From NCBI GenBank assembly GCA_000381585.1, contig KB906737.1, positions 186,001-250,000 on the forward strand: a stretch of 64,000 nt of DNA, read 5' to 3'. The translations under genes and the position numbers were made by a program. Below the pieces are notes generated by a model. That model searched no databases and had not been told where the DNA came from. It was given only the letters and a program-made list of their open reading frames with translations. Positions 49,829-59,163 of this stretch are shown here, piece by piece. How positions within the stretch are numbered: position 1 is the first letter of the stretch; every line of letters starts with the position of its first letter. This DNA comes from Acidobacteriaceae bacterium KBS 83. Its GTDB lineage: Bacteria > Acidobacteriota > Terriglobia > Terriglobales > Acidobacteriaceae.

Positions 49829-52501
49829 TCACTCGCAGCGCAAGGCATCGACCGGATTCAGCCTCGATGCCTTGAATGCCGGCAGCAGGCTCGCCAGCAC
49901 CGCGATCACAGCCAGAAGCAGAATGGAGAAGACCAGCGTCGCCGCGTCATAAGGCTTCAGTCCGAAAAGCATGGTCGTGGCTGCACGTCCTGCGAAAAGC
50001 GCAAGGCCCGTCCCCAGCACCAATCCAATCGCCAGCATCGCAGCAGTGTCACGCAATACCAGGCCGACCACTCGTCCTCGATCCGCACCGAGTGCAATCC
50101 GGATACCGATCTCGTTCCGCCGCTGCGTGATGAAGTACGAGAGCACTCCGTATAGTCCGATCACGACCAGAAGCACGGCCAGCACACCGAAGAAGCCGGA
50201 AAGCATTGCTATCATCCGCTCGCCAACCAGTCCGTCTCGAATCCCGAGTTGAAAATCGAGGAACTGCAGAATCATCTGCGGGTGTTTCGCGGCGAGCGCA
50301 TGCCTTATTCCAGCAATTGCTCCTGGTCCATCTTTGGCCGCAACCATCATCGCCATGCCGGGCCCCTGCGCTGTCTCAGGAAACTGGTCGATCGGCACAA
50401 ATGCCATCGGCTCTGGATCTCCACGGAGATCGTTGTACTTCGTGTCCTGAATCGTACCGACCACCTCATATATGCGCGCCGGATACTGCGGCTCCGGCAT
50501 CACCTGCACCTGCCGGCCCAGCGCCTGCCCTCCGCCGAAATACTTACGCACAAACATCTGGTTCACAATCAGGACGGGCGGAGCATTGGTCGTATCCATA
50601 GCCGTAAAGCCGCGCCCGCTCACAATCGGAATTCCCATCGTCGCAAAGTAGCTCGGGCTCACATACGTGAATCGGCTCTGCCCCTCGGCTCTGCCCACGC
50701 GTACGCCGTGGCTCCAGCTTCCGCCTCGCAGCGGAAGCATTGTGGTTGCGGCCACGTTTTCCACACCCGGCGCTGCACGTACATCTTCCACAAGCTGCCG
50801 TTTGTACGCCGCCAGGCTTTCCGGCTTCACGTGCTCTGATTCAAAGCCCAGAAGCACAATGGTGATTCCGCTCTCCCGCATCCCCGGATCCAACGTCATC
50901 AGGTTCCGGTAGCTGCGCACAAACAACAGCGCCCCTACCAGCAGCACCAGCGAGACGGCGATTTGCGTCACCACCAGCAACCGCTGCACACCAAACCGCT
51001 CGCGGCTTCCGGCAACGCCGCGCTCTCCCGCCTTCAGCGAAGAGAGCGGATCTACCCTCGTACCCCGTAAGGCCGGCAACGTCCCAAAGACCATACACGT
51101 CAGCACCCCAACCGCGGCCGCAAACAACAGCACACGCCAGTCCGTCACGATGACAAGATGAATTGCGTCACCGGTCGTTTCGAGCGACCGCACCATCAGC
51201 CGGCTCAGGGGCTGCGCCAGCGCCACCCCTAGCGCCGCGCCACCCATCGCGAGCAATCCGCTGCCGATCAGCAGTTGCCGCAGCAGTCTTCCGCGCGATG
51301 CGCCCAGCGCCATCCGGATCGCCATCTCGCGCTGCCGTGCACTCGACCGCGCCAGCATCAGATTGGCCAGATTTGCGCAGGCAATCAGCAGCACCAGTCC
51401 CGTAATGACCAGCAGCAGCTTCAGCGACGAGTCATACTCCTCTCGCAGCCAACTCACTCCTTCGCCCGCCTGATACGCGCCGAGCCGGAACGACTTGTAC
51501 ATCTTGGTCGTTTCTGCGCTGTAGCCATCGGGCGCCGTGCTCTCAAATAGCCCGGCGCTCAGTGCATCGAAATACGCCGACGCGCGCTCAATGCTCCATC
51601 CCGGCTTTAGCCGCCCCATGACCGAAAAAGAGAAGACCTCACGCCGCGGATTCGGGGGTATACAGGTGGGATACGCAAGATCAAATCTATCTCCCACAGT
51701 CAGCCCGAAGAAACCGGGAGGAGTAACTCCCAGTATCTGTATCGGGCGGCCCTCCACCATGATGGTTGTGTTCGGCGTGATGGCCTGGCCACCCATCTCC
51801 GCCTTCCAGTACGAGTAACTAGCGACCGCTTTGTTCAACTGGCAGGCGGCCTCATCCTGCGGCTCGATCAGCCGTCCCTGCCATGGCACGATACCCAGCA
51901 CGTTGAAGAACTCTCCGCTCACTTCAAGGCCGTGCACACGCTTCAGCTCGCTGAGCTTCCCCACCATCACATCAGCCGTGCGCCACGCAAACGCACCGGA
52001 TAGCGGATCGTGATGGCGCCGTACCTCCTGCCACATCGGGATGGTGAAATTCGCGAACATCCCATCGTTAACCCCTAAACCCTTGTTACCTCCAACGATG
52101 CGCAACTCCGTCAGATCCTGCGGTCGCGAGATCGGCAAACTCCGCAGCCGCACCGCATCCAGCAACTGAAAAACGGCGGTGTTTGCGCCAATGCCAAGCG
52201 CCAGCGTAAGCACCGCCACGATTGTGAAGCCAGGACTCTTCACAAATCCGCGCACAGCATACCGCGCATCTCGCAGAAAGCTTTCAAAACCCAGCGCCGC
52301 ATCCTCCGCGTCCACCCGCTCTTTCACCACCGTAGGATTTCCAAAGCGCAGCCGCGCCCTGCGGATCGCCTCATCCGGACTCATGCCTTTGGCTACATCG
52401 GCATCCACGTGCAGCCGCATGTGCTCGCGCAGCTCATCGTCAATCTCACGGTCCAGCTTCGAGCGCCTGCCCAGGGCCCACATGCGACGGAAAATACCCA
52501 T
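49829..52501 (-). CDS. ADOP-type ABC transporter permease (MacB/FtsX-like)
   Basis: This 890-residue membrane protein begins with the acidobacterial N-terminal extension (EIDDELREHMRLHVDADVAKGM in two parts), then one membrane helix (SPGFTIVAVLTLALGIGANTAVF), a large periplasmic MacB-like domain, and three helices. The module is then duplicated: a second periplasmic domain and three closing helices ending LLAVIAVLASLLPAFKASRLNPVDALR. No ATPase is encoded in the window. PadR lies immediately upstream in the same operon (8 bp gap, GAGGTGAGGG ribosome site). It presumably exports a compound or transmits a signal across the membrane. Confidence 0.9.
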   Translation of the reverse strand: MGIFRRMWALGRRSKLDREIDDELREHMRLHVDADVAKGMSPDEAIRRARLRFGNPTVVKERVDAEDAALGFESFLRDARYAVRGFVKSPGFTIVAVLTLALGIGANTAVFQLLDAVRLRSLPISRPQDLTELRIVGGNKGLGVNDGMFANFTIPMWQEVRRHHDPLSGAFAWRTADVMVGKLSELKRVHGLEVSGEFFNVLGIVPWQGRLIEPQDEAACQLNKAVASYSYWKAEMGGQAITPNTTIMVEGRPIQILGVTPPGFFGLTVGDRFDLAYPTCIPPNPRREVFSFSVMGRLKPGWSIERASAYFDALSAGLFESTAPDGYSAETTKMYKSFRLGAYQAGEGVSWLREEYDSSLKLLLVITGLVLLIACANLANLMLARSSARQREMAIRMALGASRGRLLRQLLIGSGLLAMGGAALGVALAQPLSRLMVRSLETTGDAIHLVIVTDWRVLLFAAAVGVLTCMVFGTLPALRGTRVDPLSSLKAGERGVAGSRERFGVQRLLVVTQIAVSLVLLVGALLFVRSYRNLMTLDPGMRESGITIVLLGFESEHVKPESLAAYKRQLVEDVRAAPGVENVAATTMLPLRGGSWSHGVRVGRAEGQSRFTYVSPSYFATMGIPIVSGRGFTAMDTTNAPPVLIVNQMFVRKYFGGGQALGRQVQVMPEPQYPARIYEVVGTIQDTKYNDLRGDPEPMAFVPIDQFPETAQGPGMAMMVAAKDGPGAIAGIRHALAAKHPQMILQFLDFQLGIRDGLVGERMIAMLSGFFGVLAVLLVVIGLYGVLSYFITQRRNEIGIRIALGADRGRVVGLVLRDTAAMLAIGLVLGTGLALFAGRAATTMLFGLKPYDAATLVFSILLLAVIAVLASLLPAFKASRLNPVDALRCE

Positions 52502-52509
52502 CCCTCACC

Positions 52510-52836
52510 TCACGCAAAGCGCAGAATCGCCTGCACACCCTTCACTACCTGCTCCCAGTTTTTTTCTCGAACGGCAAGCTGCTTCTTGCCTGCTGCCGTG
52601 AGCGAGTAGAACTTCGCCTTGCGGCTGCTCTCCGTCATCGCCCATTCCGCGCGCAGCCATCCGCTCTGCTCCATGCGATGCAGCGCCGGATACAGCGATC
52701 CCTCTTCCACCGTAAGCAGTGCATCGGAGACCTCTTCGATATGCACTGCAATGCCATAGCCATGCATCGCGCCAAGCTGCGAGAGTGTTTTCAGGATCAA
52801 CAGATCGAGCGCGCCCTGCAGATCGTTCTTCGCCAC
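52510..52836 (-). CDS. PadR-family transcriptional regulator 1
   Basis: This 108-residue winged-helix protein has DLLILKTLSQLGAMHGYGIA, the PadR hallmark HGYGI, and LTVEEGSLYPALHRMEQSGWL with the DNA-recognition helix, then KFYSLTAAGKKQL in the wing. It is followed at 8 bp by the first ADOP permease and starts with ATG 52836. PadR proteins repress efflux genes until a ligand binds. An inverted repeat overlapping a TTGACA element upstream suggests autoregulation. Confidence 0.9.
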   Translation of the reverse strand: MAKNDLQGALDLLILKTLSQLGAMHGYGIAVHIEEVSDALLTVEEGSLYPALHRMEQSGWLRAEWAMTESSRKAKFYSLTAAGKKQLAVREKNWEQVVKGVQAILRFA

Positions 52837-52854
52837 GTATGCTACCCGCCTTCT

Positions 52855-52914
52855 CTTACCCTAGACAGCGATGGTAGAGAACGTATCGGGTCCTTACCCT
52901 AGTTGTCAAGGGTA
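52855..52914 (-). promoter_or_regulatory. Probable promoter and operator of PadR 1
   Basis: On the minus strand TTGACA (52904-52909) is followed after 17-18 bases by the weak -10 ATACGT/TACGTT (52880-52886). The inverted repeat TACCCT (52895-52900) with AGGGTA (52909-52914) straddles the -35 element. The motif CTTACCCTAG occurs twice, at 52855-52864 and 52893-52902. Its arrangement fits a PadR operator that blocks the promoter. Confidence 0.6.
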
Positions 52915-52940
52915 GCGCGATCTGAGGCGAATGCTGCGCG

Positions 52941-55586
52941 TCACTCCTCGCGCAGCAGCATCAGCGGGTCCGCTGCCAGAGCGCGCTGCGCCGGAATCCA
53001 CGCCGCCACCAGCCCCAGCAGCAGCATGATCAGCACCACGCCGCACAGCACCAGCGGATCGCGCGGCGACGCCTGGTACACGATCAGTGACAGCAATCGC
53101 GTCGCGGCCAGCCCCAGCGCCAAGCCGACTGCGGAGCCGAAGACCAGCAGCCGGCACGCGCGCCCGAGCGCAGCACGCAGCACCTCGCTCCGCTGTGCCC
53201 CCAGCGCGATGCGAATGCCGAGTTCGCGCAGGCGTTTGCTCACCGAATACGCCGCCATCCCAAAGATGCCCGTCACTGCAAGCATCGCGCCCAGCAGTCC
53301 CAGCACGCCCAGCGACATCGTCGCTGCCCGCGAGGCAAACAGCGCGCTGTCCATCTCTTTCGGCCAGGTTTTGATCGCAAAAGGCAGACCCGGGTCCAGC
53401 TTTCGTAGCGTGTCGTTGAGCGCCGTCACTGTTTGCTGTGGACTGTCCTTGGACCGGACCACCATCGTTGTCGAGCTCGTCGGCGACTGCAAAACCGGAA
53501 AGAACATCGCCGGCTGCTGGTCCTCCGTCAGCGTCTTGTACTTTCCGTTTTCAACAATGCCCACCACTTGAATGCGCGCGCTGACCGTCTTGAAGTACTT
53601 ACCCACTGCGTCTCTCACGGAGCCGAACACCTTGCGCGCAAATTCCTCATTTACGATGGCCACACGCGGCGCAGCCTTGTCGTCATGCCAGGTCAGCGGT
53701 CTTCCGGCCAGCAATATTGTCCCTGCCGCATGGAAATATCCCGGAGAAATGCAGTACTTCATTGCCTCAGCAGCGGCATTCGACACCTTTGTGTCCGTCG
53801 TGCTGTCTTTGAACACGACGTCGCTGCTCCATCCCAGACTCAACGGTGACCGATCGATGATGGCGGCAGCAGTCACTCCGGGAATCGCCGCCACCGCATC
53901 GATCGCCCGCCGCTGCATGACCGGTACCTGGTCGCCGCTGTAGCCGGCCATGTCCAAATCGGTATCCACCAACACCGCCCCCTGCGGCGCAAAGCCGAAG
54001 TTGCTGTGCAGCGAGCGCACCAGCCCGCGCACCGCCACCAGCGACGACGTCACCAGCACCCCGCAGATCGCAATCTGCACCACCAGCAGCAGGTCGCGTA
54101 CCGTCATCCGTCGCCCTGTCGATGCTGCCGAGCCCGCTTTCACCACCTCATACGGATTCGCGCGCAGCACCTGGCGCACGGGCACCACGCCGAACAGAAT
54201 TCCGCTTGCCACTGCCAGCAGCAACGCCACGCCGTACACGTGCGCATCTGGACTTACCGGCAGACGGATGGGAAAATCCGGTACCGGCCGCCACGCGCTC
54301 AGCCAGCGCAACAGCAACACGCTGCCCAGCACTCCAGCCGCTCCACCCATCAGCGAGACCAGTACTGCCTCTGTCAGCAGTTGCCGCAGAATTCGCCGGC
54401 GGCTCGAACCCAGAGCCAGCCGCAGAGCTATCTCCTTCGACCGGTCCGCCGCCCGTGCTGCGAATAAACTGCCCAGATTCGCGCACGCCGCCAGCAGGAT
54501 CAACGCAGCCAGCGCCGTCAGCCCTCCAAGAAACGCCCGCACCGGGCCTCCCAGCATATCCCCGGCCAGCCCCGGCCGCGCCAGTTTGAAGCTCGTTCGG
54601 TCATCGTCTTTCGGATATGTCTTCGATAGATATACAGCGACCGAATTCAAATCCGCGGTCGCCTGCGCTGGAGTCACGCCGGTCTTTAAGAGTCCTATCA
54701 GCTCGGCGTCGCGTGTGCCGCGCGACTTCAGCGTGCTCCAGCCGTCCACGTGTTCCTGGTCAATCATCGGTACCCAGAAATCCGGTGCGAAGAATAACTC
54801 CGTTCCCCGGAACTCCTGCGGCGCAACACCCAGAATGGTGTACGGATGCTTGTTCAACTGGATCGTGCGTCCCACCGCCGCACGGTCCCCATCGAAGTGG
54901 CTCAACCAGTACGCGTAGCTCAGCACGATATAAGGACTGCTGTTCTCGCCATGCTCATCGGATCGGTGAAAGAAGCGCCCGAGATACGGTTGAATCCCCA
55001 GCGCGTCAAAGTAATTCCCGCTCGCCTCGTAAACCCACGACGGAATCGCAGTGCGTCCCGTGTTCAGCCCCGCGCGCGTGATCTGGTAAGCAATCACATC
55101 GTCAAAGCTGCGATTGCGCTCGCGCAAGTCCAGGTAATCGGGATACGACTGCATCGGTACACCGTCCCTTTGCCCAATCGCGACAAGGCTCTGCGAGCGG
55201 GGCACATTCAGCGGACGGAGCACCAACCCGTTCAGCATGCTGAACACCACCGCATTCGCCCCGATTGCTAGCGCCAGTGTCACCACCGCAACCACCGTAA
55301 AGCCCGGCGACTTCGCCAGCACGCGCGATCCATAGCGCACATCCTGCCGCAGCCTCTCGAAGAAATGGCCGCCTGTCGCCTCATACGACTCCTGACGGTA
55401 GTGCTCATAGCCGCCGAATTCGACCCGCGCCCGCCGCTGCGCTTCTGCCCGCGTCACACCTGCGCGCTCCAGGTCATCGGCGCGATGCTCGATGTGCGAG
55501 CGAAGCTCTTCCTCCATCTCGCCATTCGTAGCCGGACGACGAAAAAGCTTCCCGCCAATCAAGCGCAGAGAATCAAGCAATCTCAT
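52941..55586 (-). CDS. ADOP-type ABC transporter permease, copy B of the tandem pair
   Basis: This 881-residue permease has the same architecture as the preceding one (helix, MacB-like domain, three helices, repeated). Its first helix is FTVVAVVTLALAIGANAVVF, and the N-terminal segment EEELRSHIEHRADDLERAGVTRAEAQRRARVEFGGYEHYRQES (in parts) is nearly the same as in the upstream neighbour. It ends LVAAWIPAQRALAADPLMLLREE. Start ATG 55586 is chosen because GGAGGAGAT lies directly upstream; an earlier open frame lacks similarity. With copy A it forms a clear recent duplication, 32 bp apart. Confidence 0.92.
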   Translation of the reverse strand: MRLLDSLRLIGGKLFRRPATNGEMEEELRSHIEHRADDLERAGVTRAEAQRRARVEFGGYEHYRQESYEATGGHFFERLRQDVRYGSRVLAKSPGFTVVAVVTLALAIGANAVVFSMLNGLVLRPLNVPRSQSLVAIGQRDGVPMQSYPDYLDLRERNRSFDDVIAYQITRAGLNTGRTAIPSWVYEASGNYFDALGIQPYLGRFFHRSDEHGENSSPYIVLSYAYWLSHFDGDRAAVGRTIQLNKHPYTILGVAPQEFRGTELFFAPDFWVPMIDQEHVDGWSTLKSRGTRDAELIGLLKTGVTPAQATADLNSVAVYLSKTYPKDDDRTSFKLARPGLAGDMLGGPVRAFLGGLTALAALILLAACANLGSLFAARAADRSKEIALRLALGSSRRRILRQLLTEAVLVSLMGGAAGVLGSVLLLRWLSAWRPVPDFPIRLPVSPDAHVYGVALLLAVASGILFGVVPVRQVLRANPYEVVKAGSAASTGRRMTVRDLLLVVQIAICGVLVTSSLVAVRGLVRSLHSNFGFAPQGAVLVDTDLDMAGYSGDQVPVMQRRAIDAVAAIPGVTAAAIIDRSPLSLGWSSDVVFKDSTTDTKVSNAAAEAMKYCISPGYFHAAGTILLAGRPLTWHDDKAAPRVAIVNEEFARKVFGSVRDAVGKYFKTVSARIQVVGIVENGKYKTLTEDQQPAMFFPVLQSPTSSTTMVVRSKDSPQQTVTALNDTLRKLDPGLPFAIKTWPKEMDSALFASRAATMSLGVLGLLGAMLAVTGIFGMAAYSVSKRLRELGIRIALGAQRSEVLRAALGRACRLLVFGSAVGLALGLAATRLLSLIVYQASPRDPLVLCGVVLIMLLLGLVAAWIPAQRALAADPLMLLREE

Positions 55587-55618
55587 ATCTCCTCCACTGG
55601 TGCAGTCAGCCGAGCGGC

Positions 55619-58273
55619 TTACTCGTCGCGCAGCAGGATCAAAGGATTCACTGATAACGCCCGCTGGGCAGGGATCCACGTAGCCAAAAGCCCCAGCAGC
55701 AGCATCGCCAGAACAACACAAGCCAGGACCAGCGGATCGCGCGGCGTTGCCTGATACACGATGTAAGCCAGCACCCGGCTCGCCAGAACTCCCAACACCA
55801 GCCCGGCCGCCGAACCGAAGGCCAGCAATCGCAATGCCCGCCCCAGCGCAGCTTCCAGCACCTGCTTTCGCTGCGCGCCCAGCGCGATGCGGATGCCCAG
55901 TTCCCGCAGCCGCTTGCTCACGGAGTAGGCCGCCATCCCGAAGATGCCCGTGATCGCGAGCACTGCGCCCATCACCCCCATCACGCCCAGTGAGATCGTC
56001 GCCATGCGTGAGGCAAACAGCGCTCCCTCCAGCTCCCGGTTCCATGTCTGAATGTCAACGGGTAGCCCTTGATCCAGCTCGCGCACTTTGCTCTTGATCG
56101 CTGCCGCCAGTTGGCCGGGATCGCGATGCGAGCGCACCACCAGGCTGGTCACAGGCGATGGCGATTGCAGCAGAGATAGAAACATCGCCGGCTGCAGATC
56201 TTCGGTAAGCGTCCCGTATTTTCCGTCCTCGACAATCCCCACCACCTGGATGCGCGACCCATCTCCTGACTTGTAATAGCCGCCGATCGCCCGGGGCACC
56301 GAGCCAAAGATCTTGTTCGCAAACTGCCGGTTGACCACTGCTACGCGCGGCGCGTTCTTGTCGTCATGCCAGTTGAGCGCCCGGCCAGACAGAAATGCCG
56401 TGCCCGCCGCATCGAAGTATTCCGGAGATATCCTGTACATCGCCGCTTGAGCAGCGGCATTCGCTGGCTTCAGATCGGTCGTCCTGTCGATAAAGACATT
56501 CGCGATGTTCGCGCCGTAATGCAACGGCGGCCGATCCACCGATCCGACAGACTTGACGCCAGGAATCGTCTCCACGGCATCGATCATGCGCCTCTGCATT
56601 GCCGGTACTCGTTCGCCCATATAGCCGGCCATGGTCAGAGTTGTCTGCAACAACATGGCGTTCTGCGGCTCGAAGCCGAAGTTGCTTTCGAGCGAGCGCA
56701 TCAGTCCGCGCACTGCCACCATCGAAGAAGTCACCAGCACCGCGCAGATCGCGATTTGCACCACCAGCAGCAGATCGCGGACCGTCATCCGCTGCCCCAT
56801 CCGCACCGAGGATCCCGACTTGACCACCTGGTAGGGATCGGTGCGCAGTACCTGCCGCACGGGCACCGCGCCAAAGAGGAACCCACTCGCCAAAGCCAGC
56901 AGCAGCGCAACCAGGTACACCTTTGCGTCTGGATTCACGGCCACTTGCAGAGGAGACGACGACAATGGCCGCCACGCGCTCAGCCAGCGCAACAGCGCGA
57001 CGCTGCCCGCGAGCCCGACCGTACCTCCGGCGAGCGAAATCAGTATGGCTTCTGTAAAGAGTCCTCGCAGAATGCGTCTGCGGCTCGCTCCCAGCGCGAG
57101 TCGTAAAGCGACCTCCCGTCCACGGTCAGCCGCGCGCGCGGCAAACAGGCTGCCCAGGTTGGCACATGCGGCCAGCAGAATCAGCCCTGCCAGCATCATT
57201 AATCCCACAAGGAACGCTCGCAGCGGACGACCAAACCAGTCGCCGGCAAGGCCGGGGCGCGCCAGACTGAACGTCATATTGCCGTCCTCTTTGGGATAGG
57301 TCTTCTCCAGGTACGAGCCAACTGAATTCAGATCGGCAATCGCCTGCGCCGGCGTAACTCCCGCCTTCAGATGTCCCAGCACCATCAGAAGTTCGCGGTG
57401 GCCGCGCTCATTCAGGACAGTCGATCCCTCGATCTGCTCCTGATTGACCATCGGTGCCCAGAAATCAGGAAAGATAAACGACAGCGTGCCGCGAAACTCC
57501 GGCGGAGCAACGCCGAGAATCGTAAACGGATGCTTGTTCAGCTGAACGACACGGCCCACCACGCCGCGGTCGCTCTGAAAACGGCTCTGCCAATATGCGT
57601 AGGACAGCACGATATACGGAGCGCTGTTCGCACCATGCTCGTCCGAGGCGTGAAAGAAGCGGCCGAGGTACGGATTAATCTTCAATGCATCGAAGTAGTT
57701 CGCCGTCACTTCGTAGATCCACGCCGGGGTTGGGTTGTTCCCCGTATCCAGCCCCACCGAAGCCAGGTTGTACGCAGTCAGCCCATCAAAGCTGCGATTG
57801 CGATCGCGCAGATCGCGATAGTCGGGATACGAATGATTGATGGCCTCATCGCTCCCGCGCTGGATCGCGTAGAGGCTCTGCGGCTCAGGCGCATGGATCG
57901 GGCGCAGGATCAGCGCATTCAATACGGCAAACACCACGGCGTTCGCGCCGATGGCCAATGCCAGCGTCAAAACCGCGGCAATGGTAAACCCGGGAGACTT
58001 GCGCAGCATGCGAAGAGAGAAACGGATGTCCGCCAGCACCGTCTCGAAAAACTGGCCGCCCACCGCCTCATGCGACTCCTGCCGGTATCGCTCATAGCCA
58101 CCGAACTCCACGCGCGCGCGCCGTTCCGCTTCCGTGCGATCCAGTCCAGAGCGTTCCAGATCGTCCGCGCGATGTTCGATGTGCGAACGAAGCTCCTCCT
58201 CCATCTCCGCATTCTTCGTCGAACGATGAAAGAGCCTCTCCCAAAGTGAGCCCAGAGAATTGAGAACTCTCAT
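55619..58273 (-). CDS. ADOP-type ABC transporter permease, copy A of the tandem pair
   Basis: This 884-residue permease has a cytoplasmic N-terminal helical tag (MRVLNSLGSLWERLFHRS), a helix FTIAAVLTLALAIGANAVVF, MacB-like periplasmic domains, and two sets of three helices, ending LLATWIPAQRALSVNPLILLRDE. It is first after PadR 2 and overlaps its stop by ATGA, with GGAGGAGAT upstream of the start. Its high similarity to the downstream copy extends through nearly the full length, including the ribosome site and start codon context. It is likely repressed by PadR 2. Confidence 0.92.
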   Translation of the reverse strand: MRVLNSLGSLWERLFHRSTKNAEMEEELRSHIEHRADDLERSGLDRTEAERRARVEFGGYERYRQESHEAVGGQFFETVLADIRFSLRMLRKSPGFTIAAVLTLALAIGANAVVFAVLNALILRPIHAPEPQSLYAIQRGSDEAINHSYPDYRDLRDRNRSFDGLTAYNLASVGLDTGNNPTPAWIYEVTANYFDALKINPYLGRFFHASDEHGANSAPYIVLSYAYWQSRFQSDRGVVGRVVQLNKHPFTILGVAPPEFRGTLSFIFPDFWAPMVNQEQIEGSTVLNERGHRELLMVLGHLKAGVTPAQAIADLNSVGSYLEKTYPKEDGNMTFSLARPGLAGDWFGRPLRAFLVGLMMLAGLILLAACANLGSLFAARAADRGREVALRLALGASRRRILRGLFTEAILISLAGGTVGLAGSVALLRWLSAWRPLSSSPLQVAVNPDAKVYLVALLLALASGFLFGAVPVRQVLRTDPYQVVKSGSSVRMGQRMTVRDLLLVVQIAICAVLVTSSMVAVRGLMRSLESNFGFEPQNAMLLQTTLTMAGYMGERVPAMQRRMIDAVETIPGVKSVGSVDRPPLHYGANIANVFIDRTTDLKPANAAAQAAMYRISPEYFDAAGTAFLSGRALNWHDDKNAPRVAVVNRQFANKIFGSVPRAIGGYYKSGDGSRIQVVGIVEDGKYGTLTEDLQPAMFLSLLQSPSPVTSLVVRSHRDPGQLAAAIKSKVRELDQGLPVDIQTWNRELEGALFASRMATISLGVMGVMGAVLAITGIFGMAAYSVSKRLRELGIRIALGAQRKQVLEAALGRALRLLAFGSAAGLVLGVLASRVLAYIVYQATPRDPLVLACVVLAMLLLGLLATWIPAQRALSVNPLILLRDE

Positions 58274-58611
58274 ATCTCCTCCGGCTGCACAGCCAGCGCC
58301 GTGCCGATCGCCGTCGCCAGCCGATTCCAGCTGTCGGTCTCTTCCCGCAGACGCCTGCGGCCCGCGGCGGTCAGTTCATAAAACTTGGCCCGGCGATTGT
58401 TCTCCGATGTTCCCCAGTTCGCCTTCAGCAGCCCCTGCCGCACCAGGCGAAACAGCCCGGGATAGAGCGCGCCCTGCTCGATCAGCAGCGCATTGCCGGA
58501 GATCTGCCCGATGCGCAACAGAATGCCGTAACCATGCAGCGGACCCAGCGAAACTGCCCGCAGAATCAGCAGATCCAATGTGCCCGGAAGCAGTTGTGCC
58601 TGGTCTCCCAC
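58270..58611 (-). CDS. PadR-family transcriptional regulator 2
   Basis: This 113-residue winged-helix repressor has TLDLLILRAVSLGPLHGYGIL (HGYG hallmark), ALLIEQGALYPGLFRLVRQGLL and RAKFYELTAAGRRRLREE. The stop overlaps the start of the tandem permease gene in ATGA. It is a homologue of PadR 1 with different recognition helix residues, consistent with a different operator. A perfect 9-bp inverted repeat lies at its promoter. Confidence 0.92.
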   Translation of the reverse strand: MGDQAQLLPGTLDLLILRAVSLGPLHGYGILLRIGQISGNALLIEQGALYPGLFRLVRQGLLKANWGTSENNRRAKFYELTAAGRRRLREETDSWNRLATAIGTALAVQPEEI

Positions 58612-58627
58612 GCGTCCTCCCTAAATT

Positions 58628-58664
58628 GCTTAGGAGTCTAGGGCGCTCTCTCCTAAGCTGTCAA
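58628..58664 (-). promoter_or_regulatory. Promoter and operator of PadR 2
   Basis: GCTTAGGAG (58628-58636) is the perfect inverted match of CTCCTAAGC (58650-58658). On the minus strand the -35 TTGACA (58659-58664) directly abuts the repeat, and the -10 TAGACT (58635-58640, spacer of 18) lies inside it. A dimer bound here would cover the whole promoter. Confidence 0.65.
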
Positions 58665-58703
58665 GGGGAAGTTCGGAGGGAGACATGAACACGCATTCCT
58701 GCA

Positions 58704-59120
58704 CTACACCTTGCGCGCTTCGCACCCTGCAAGCACAACCGCCGCGCCGCCCCGCAACGTGTTATGAATCTCCGCCACCGTGTCCGTGTGCCGCATCAGC
58801 GCCAGCACCTCGTCGCGCGGAGCCTTCGCATCCACCGAGGCACTGTATCGGATCTCCCGCGCCCCTTCCCCTTCGCCGCCGAACTCCCCCGTCACCTCCA
58901 CTTGCACTCCCTCCACCTCGACTCCGCGCCGCTTCGCCTCGCGATAGATGTCGTTGCAATAGCAGGTGGCCAGCGCAAGAAACAGCAATTCGCCACCGTT
59001 CGTGCTTGATCCCGAACCATCCGCCTTTGCAGGAATCGTGAGCGAGTGCTCTCGCTCCTGCGTGCGAAGAGACACGATGTGCTCCCCGCCGCGATTCGCC
59101 ACTCGTGCCGAGATCTTCAT
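58704..59120 (-). CDS. OsmC-family protein
   Basis: This 138-residue protein resembles OsmC/Ohr-like peroxidases. The conserved Cys lies in LALATCYCNDIYREAKRRG, and the second conserved Cys in VLAGCEARKV close to the C-terminus. The opening MKISARVANRGGEHIVSLRT and the helix-strand order fit. The start is ATG 59120, with AAAGGCGAC upstream, as the longer open frame overlaps the TetR gene antisense-free but lacks similarity. It could reduce organic hydroperoxides with a thiol; bacillithiol is a plausible partner in this organism. It may be cotranscribed with the TetR gene 43 bp upstream. Confidence 0.82.
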   Translation of the reverse strand: MKISARVANRGGEHIVSLRTQEREHSLTIPAKADGSGSSTNGGELLFLALATCYCNDIYREAKRRGVEVEGVQVEVTGEFGGEGEGAREIRYSASVDAKAPRDEVLALMRHTDTVAEIHNTLRGGAAVVLAGCEARKV

Positions 59121-59163
59121 AAAGTCGCCTTTCCCCGCTTCAAATGCGGTATGTCGAAACCAG

